The notes under the pieces are model-generated. The model was not told the DNA's origin. It ran no database searches and saw nothing but the letters and a program-made list of their open reading frames with translations. Positions 6,967 to 9,602 of a DNA stretch of 9,602 bases are shown in pieces. Where the stretch lies: NCBI GenBank assembly GCA_030731695.1, contig JANQTK010000215.1, positions 1-9,602 on the forward strand, written 5' to 3'. Source of the DNA: Polaribacter sp. (GTDB lineage: Bacteria; Bacteroidota; Bacteroidia; Flavobacteriales; Flavobacteriaceae). A program made the position numbers and the translations under genes. Each line of letters opens with the position of its first letter. Positions within the stretch are counted from its first letter, which is position 1.

Positions 6967-8373
6967 ATGAAAATCGAGCAAATTTACACAGGATGTTTAG
7001 CGCAAGGAGCGTATTATATAGAAAGTAATGGCGAAGTTGCTATTATTGATCCATTAAGAGAAGTTCAAGATTATATAGACAGAGCAGCAAAAGACAACGC
7101 CACAATAAAATACATTTTTGAAACCCATTTTCATGCCGATTTTGTAAGCGGTCATGTTACTTTGGCAGAAAAAACAGGTGCAAAAATAGTATTTGGTCCA
7201 ACAGCGAAAACCAATTTTGATGCCTTAATTGCTGAAGATAATCAGGTTTTTAAATTAGGAAATATAACCATTACTTTGCTTCATACTCCTGGTCATACCA
7301 TGGAAAGCTCTTGTTTTTTATTGAAAGATGAAAACGGCAAAGATCATGCACTTTTTAGTGGTGACACCTTATTTTTAGGTGATGTTGGAAGACCAGATTT
7401 GGCTCAAAAAGGAAACATTACCGAAAAAGATTTAGCAGGATTTTTATACGATAGTTTGCGCAAAAAAGTAATGACCTTGGCTGATGATGTGATTGTATAT
7501 CCTGCACATGGAGCAGGCTCAGCTTGTGGTAAAAATTTAAGCAAAGAAACTGTTGGAACTATTGGAAATCAAAAGGAAACCAATTACGCGTTAAGAGCAA
7601 ATATGAGTAAAGAGGAGTTTGTAAAGGAAGTTACAGATGGTTTATTGCCACCTCCAGCGTATTTTCCGTTGAATGTAAAATTGAATAGAGAAGGGTATGA
7701 AAATATTGATGATATCATCAAAAACAGCGCAAAACCTTTATCAGCAGCAGAATTTGAATTGATAGCAAACGAAACAGATGCTATTATTTTAGATGTTCGT
7801 CATCAATCAGAATTTTCAAAAGGGTATATTCCACAATCCATTTTTATTGGTTTGGGAGGTACTTTTGCACCTTGGGTTGGCGCATTAATCAAAGATATCA
7901 AACAAGCAATTTTATTGGTAACTCCAGTTGGAGAAGAAGAAAAAACCATTACACGTTTGTCAAGAGTTGGTTTTGATAATGTCATTGGTTATTTGGATGG
8001 AAGTTTTGAAACTTGGAAAAAGGCAGGAAAAGAAATGGATGCTTTAAATTCAATTTCAGCAGAAAATTTGGCTGAAAAAATCAACCAAAATCCGATTGTT
8101 TTTGATGTTAGAAAACCAGGAGAATATACAAGTGAACATGCATTAATTGCTGAAAATACACCTTTGGATTATTTGAATGATCACATTGCTCAATTTCCTG
8201 AAAAAGAACCTTTTTATGTGCATTGTGCAGGAGGTTATCGTTCAGTAATTGCAGCATCTATTTTAAAAGCGCGTGGTTTTCACAACGTAATTGATATTGA
8301 AGGTGGTTATGATGCTATTAAAAAAACAAGTATCGAGAAATCGGCTTTTGTGTGCCCAACAACCTTAAAATAA
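6967..8373 (+). CDS. CstB-like persulfide dioxygenase / pseudo-rhodanese / rhodanese fusion
   Basis: Predicted cytosolic enzyme that oxidises low-molecular-weight persulfides to sulfite and can combine this with sulfur transfer to give thiosulfate, as described for staphylococcal CstB. The N-terminal metallo-beta-lactamase fold (about 1-210) has THFHADFVSGH at 53-63, HTPGH ending at H110, SGD with D133 and PAHG with H181. By analogy with ETHE1, H54, H110 and D133 would be the mononuclear Fe(II) ligands. Cys187 (GSACGK) sits in a loop next to the metal site. A first rhodanese fold at about 258-355 keeps LDVR (275-278) but has VTPVGEEE where the catalytic Cys loop should be, so it is a pseudo-rhodanese. 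The second, about 362-455, has FDVR (379-382) and active Cys420 in HCAGGYRS. The length of 468 aa fits CstB rather than single-domain ETHE1. No signal peptide. A lipoprotein rhodanese gene follows after 6 nt. Confidence 0.9.
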   Translation: MKIEQIYTGCLAQGAYYIESNGEVAIIDPLREVQDYIDRAAKDNATIKYIFETHFHADFVSGHVTLAEKTGAKIVFGPTAKTNFDALIAEDNQVFKLGNITITLLHTPGHTMESSCFLLKDENGKDHALFSGDTLFLGDVGRPDLAQKGNITEKDLAGFLYDSLRKKVMTLADDVIVYPAHGAGSACGKNLSKETVGTIGNQKETNYALRANMSKEEFVKEVTDGLLPPPAYFPLNVKLNREGYENIDDIIKNSAKPLSAAEFELIANETDAIILDVRHQSEFSKGYIPQSIFIGLGGTFAPWVGALIKDIKQAILLVTPVGEEEKTITRLSRVGFDNVIGYLDGSFETWKKAGKEMDALNSISAENLAEKINQNPIVFDVRKPGEYTSEHALIAENTPLDYLNDHIAQFPEKEPFYVHCAGGYRSVIAASILKARGFHNVIDIEGGYDAIKKTSIEKSAFVCPTTLK

Positions 8374-8379
8374 TTTTAA

Positions 8380-8739
8380 ATGAGATATTTATTCCTTATT
8401 TTGAGTATTTTTTTTGTGTCTTGTGTAAAATCTCAAGATGTAAAATCAATCTCAACAACTGAGTTAAAACAACTTTTATCAAAAGAAAAAATTCAACTGT
8501 TAGATGTAAGAACTCCTGATGAAATATCTCAAGGATTTATAAAATCTGCCAAATTTGCCAATTTTTTTGATACTGACTTTTATCAAAAAGCAAGTGCTCA
8601 ACTAGACAAATCAAAACCCGTGTATTTGTATTGCAGATCATCAAACAGAAGTAGTAAAGCAGCAGCTATTTTAAAAGAAAAAGGATTTAAAGTATATTTT
8701 TTAGAAGGAGGATTTACCCAATGGAAATTTAATAATTAA
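8380..8739 (+). CDS. Small rhodanese-domain lipoprotein
   Basis: Single-domain rhodanese predicted to be exported and lipid-anchored. Residues 1-14 are a hydrophobic signal with one Arg near the start, ending in FVSC, so Cys15 is the likely lipidated residue. The rhodanese fold covers about 22-117, with LDVRTPDE at 41-48, catalytic Cys85 in YCRSSNRS (84-91, the usual six-residue CRSxNRS-type loop), and a closing LEGGFTQW at 108-115. The residues after Cys15 (VKSQD) do not form an acidic surface-export signal, so a periplasm-facing location is favoured, though which membrane cannot be told. It lies 6 nt after the CstB-like gene and 5 nt before the HMA gene, so the three are very likely co-transcribed. 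Likely role: handling sulfane sulfur outside the cytosol, opposite the cytosolic dioxygenase; the donor and acceptor are unknown. Confidence 0.86.
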   Translation: MRYLFLILSIFFVSCVKSQDVKSISTTELKQLLSKEKIQLLDVRTPDEISQGFIKSAKFANFFDTDFYQKASAQLDKSKPVYLYCRSSNRSSKAAAILKEKGFKVYFLEGGFTQWKFNN

Positions 8740-8744
8740 GTATA

Positions 8745-9011
8745 ATGACAACAAATATTCAAATAGAAAATTTAAAATGTGGTGGTTGTGCAGCAACTAT
8801 CAAAAAAGGAATTTCATCCATAAATGGTGTAAACGATGTTGCAGTTGATGTTGAAAATTCAATGGTAACTATCGATTCAGAAAATGCTAATTTGGTAGAA
8901 ATCAAAGAAAAATTATCAAAATTAGGCTATCCAGAAGTTGGGGATAAAAATACAGTATTGCACAAAGCAAAATCGTTTGTGAGTTGTGCTGTGGGTAGAA
9001 TAGAATCTTAA
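8745..9011 (+). CDS. HMA-domain (heavy-metal-associated) protein with C-terminal Cys tail
   Basis: Small cytosolic ferredoxin-fold protein of the CopZ/Atx1 type. The metal-site loop is LKCGGC (10-15), with Cys12 and Cys15 as the CxxC pair. The first residue of the usual MxCxxC is Leu instead of Met. The HMA fold covers about 3-64 and ends at LGYPEV. A tail of about 20 residues then carries Cys81 (FVSCAVGRIES, 78-88), which a standard 68-70 aa chaperone lacks. At 88 aa it is slightly long. By family it would bind Cu(I) or another soft metal. Its place as third gene of the sulfur cluster also allows a role as a persulfide or thiol carrier. Both are inference. No P-type ATPase gene is in the window. 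Confidence 0.85.
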   Translation: MTTNIQIENLKCGGCAATIKKGISSINGVNDVAVDVENSMVTIDSENANLVEIKEKLSKLGYPEVGDKNTVLHKAKSFVSCAVGRIES

Positions 9012-9045
9012 TTTTTTAAATTAGAGCGTTCTATTCAATTGCACA

Positions 9046-9602
9046 ATGCAAACCAAACTCCTTTTTATTACACCACCATTTACGCAGTTAAATACAGCGT
9101 ATCCTGCAAGTGCCTACCTAAAAGGATTTTTAGAAAAGCACCAAGTTTCTTTTGCGCATTGCGATTTGAGTATCGAACTTTTTACAGCTATTTTCACAGG
9201 AGATTTTTTACGAGAAATTTTTAAAGAAGCAGATGATTTAAAACACTTTGATTTTCCGAAAGTTCGTAAAAACAAAGAAATTTATATTTCTAGAGTGGAT
9301 ACAGTCATTGGTTTTCTTCAAAAACAAGATATTGAAACTGCCAATAAAATTCTAGAGCCTAATTTTTTACCAAAAGGTCACAGACTTTTACTTGTAAACA
9401 AAGCCATAAAATGGGAAGATGGTGAAATAGGTGTCATTGACCAAGCAAAACATTATGGCACTCTTTTTATAGAAGAAATTGGCGATTTTATTCACGCGAA
9501 TGTGGATGAGTTTTTTGCATTTACCAAATACGCTGAACAAATTGCAACTGCAGCAAGTAGTTTTACTCAAATTGACGAGTTTTTAAACAGTCAACATTCG
9601 TT
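9046..9602 (+). CDS. B12-binding-domain radical SAM protein, N-terminal part (runs off right edge)
   Basis: The frame from the ATG at 9046 is open through the end of the window (185 codons and two bases), so the gene is 3'-truncated. The product begins MQTKLLFITPPFTQLNTAYP followed by SAYLKGFLEK, the first strand and helix of a Rossmann-like cobalamin-binding domain as found in Bacteroidota radical SAM proteins with an N-terminal B12-binding region. The next segments (SFAHCDLSIELFTAIF, then LREIFKEADDL) fit the same N-terminal region. The radical SAM CxxxCxxC motif would lie beyond the edge and is not seen, nor is a DxHxxG cobalamin-ligand motif, so the radical SAM assignment rests on remembered homologues. 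It starts 34 nt after the HMA stop codon in an A/T-rich spacer. I see no clear terminator or -7 element there, so read-through from the sulfur cluster is possible. Substrate unknown. Confidence 0.72.
   Translation, partial: MQTKLLFITPPFTQLNTAYPASAYLKGFLEKHQVSFAHCDLSIELFTAIFTGDFLREIFKEADDLKHFDFPKVRKNKEIYISRVDTVIGFLQKQDIETANKILEPNFLPKGHRLLLVNKAIKWEDGEIGVIDQAKHYGTLFIEEIGDFIHANVDEFFAFTKYAEQIATAASSFTQIDEFLNSQHS

Noticed and set aside
9009..9023. TAATTT-TTT-AAATTA inverted repeat after the HMA gene
   Set aside because: Stem is only A-T pairs with no T tract beyond it; not a credible terminator.
9039..9224. Short reading frame from a TTG giving a 61-residue Cys/Phe-rich product
   Set aside because: It is out of frame with the open, homologue-like frame starting at the ATG at 9046, which continues to the window end; this is a shadow.
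9388..9570. Minus-strand 60-codon frame
   Set aside because: It lies wholly inside the partial B12/radical SAM-like gene and resembles nothing I recognise.

Overview
The window is AT-rich, densely coded and entirely plus-strand. It looks like a chromosomal segment of a marine-type Flavobacteriaceae bacterium (Bacteroidota). Evidence for this is the end of an Alternative Complex III (act) operon running directly into coxB-coxA, TAnnTTTG-type -7 promoter elements, A-rich rather than Shine-Dalgarno leaders, and protein sequences that resemble flavobacterial homologues. A Polaribacter or Tenacibaculum relative is plausible, but genus is a guess from memory of homologues.

Positions 1-4034 are respiratory. 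The 3' part of actF (quinol:cytochrome c oxidoreductase membrane subunit, cut by the left edge) is followed by coxB (CuA subunit II) and coxA (haem-copper subunit I, all metal and proton-channel residues present). Together they form a quinol -> ACIII -> aa3-type oxidase module. The block closes with a strong intrinsic terminator at 4053-4083; no subunit III gene lies between coxA and that terminator.

Positions 4084-6887 hold a new transcription unit. A -7 promoter element sits so close to the ruvB ATG that the message may be leaderless. ruvB (Holliday-junction branch-migration ATPase) is followed after 3 nt by a SulP-family anion transporter with a STAS domain.

Positions 6888-9011 hold a compact sulfane-sulfur cluster. 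It contains a CstB-like three-domain protein (persulfide dioxygenase, pseudo-rhodanese, active rhodanese), a small lipoprotein-type rhodanese, and an HMA-domain protein with a CxxC site plus an extra C-terminal Cys. Gaps of 5-6 nt suggest one message, probably started from a TAATTTTG element in the 79-nt gap after sulP. Taken together with SulP, a route for oxidising persulfide, relaying sulfur and moving oxyanions is a reasonable inference, but no substrate is proven by the sequence.

Positions 9046-9602 begin a further gene, open to the right edge, that resembles the N-terminal cobalamin-binding region of a B12-binding radical SAM protein. No RNA genes, insertion sequences, CRISPR arrays or long repeats were seen. 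Most of the window is ordinary core genome; the sulfur cluster and the promoter geometry of ruvB are the parts most worth a second look.
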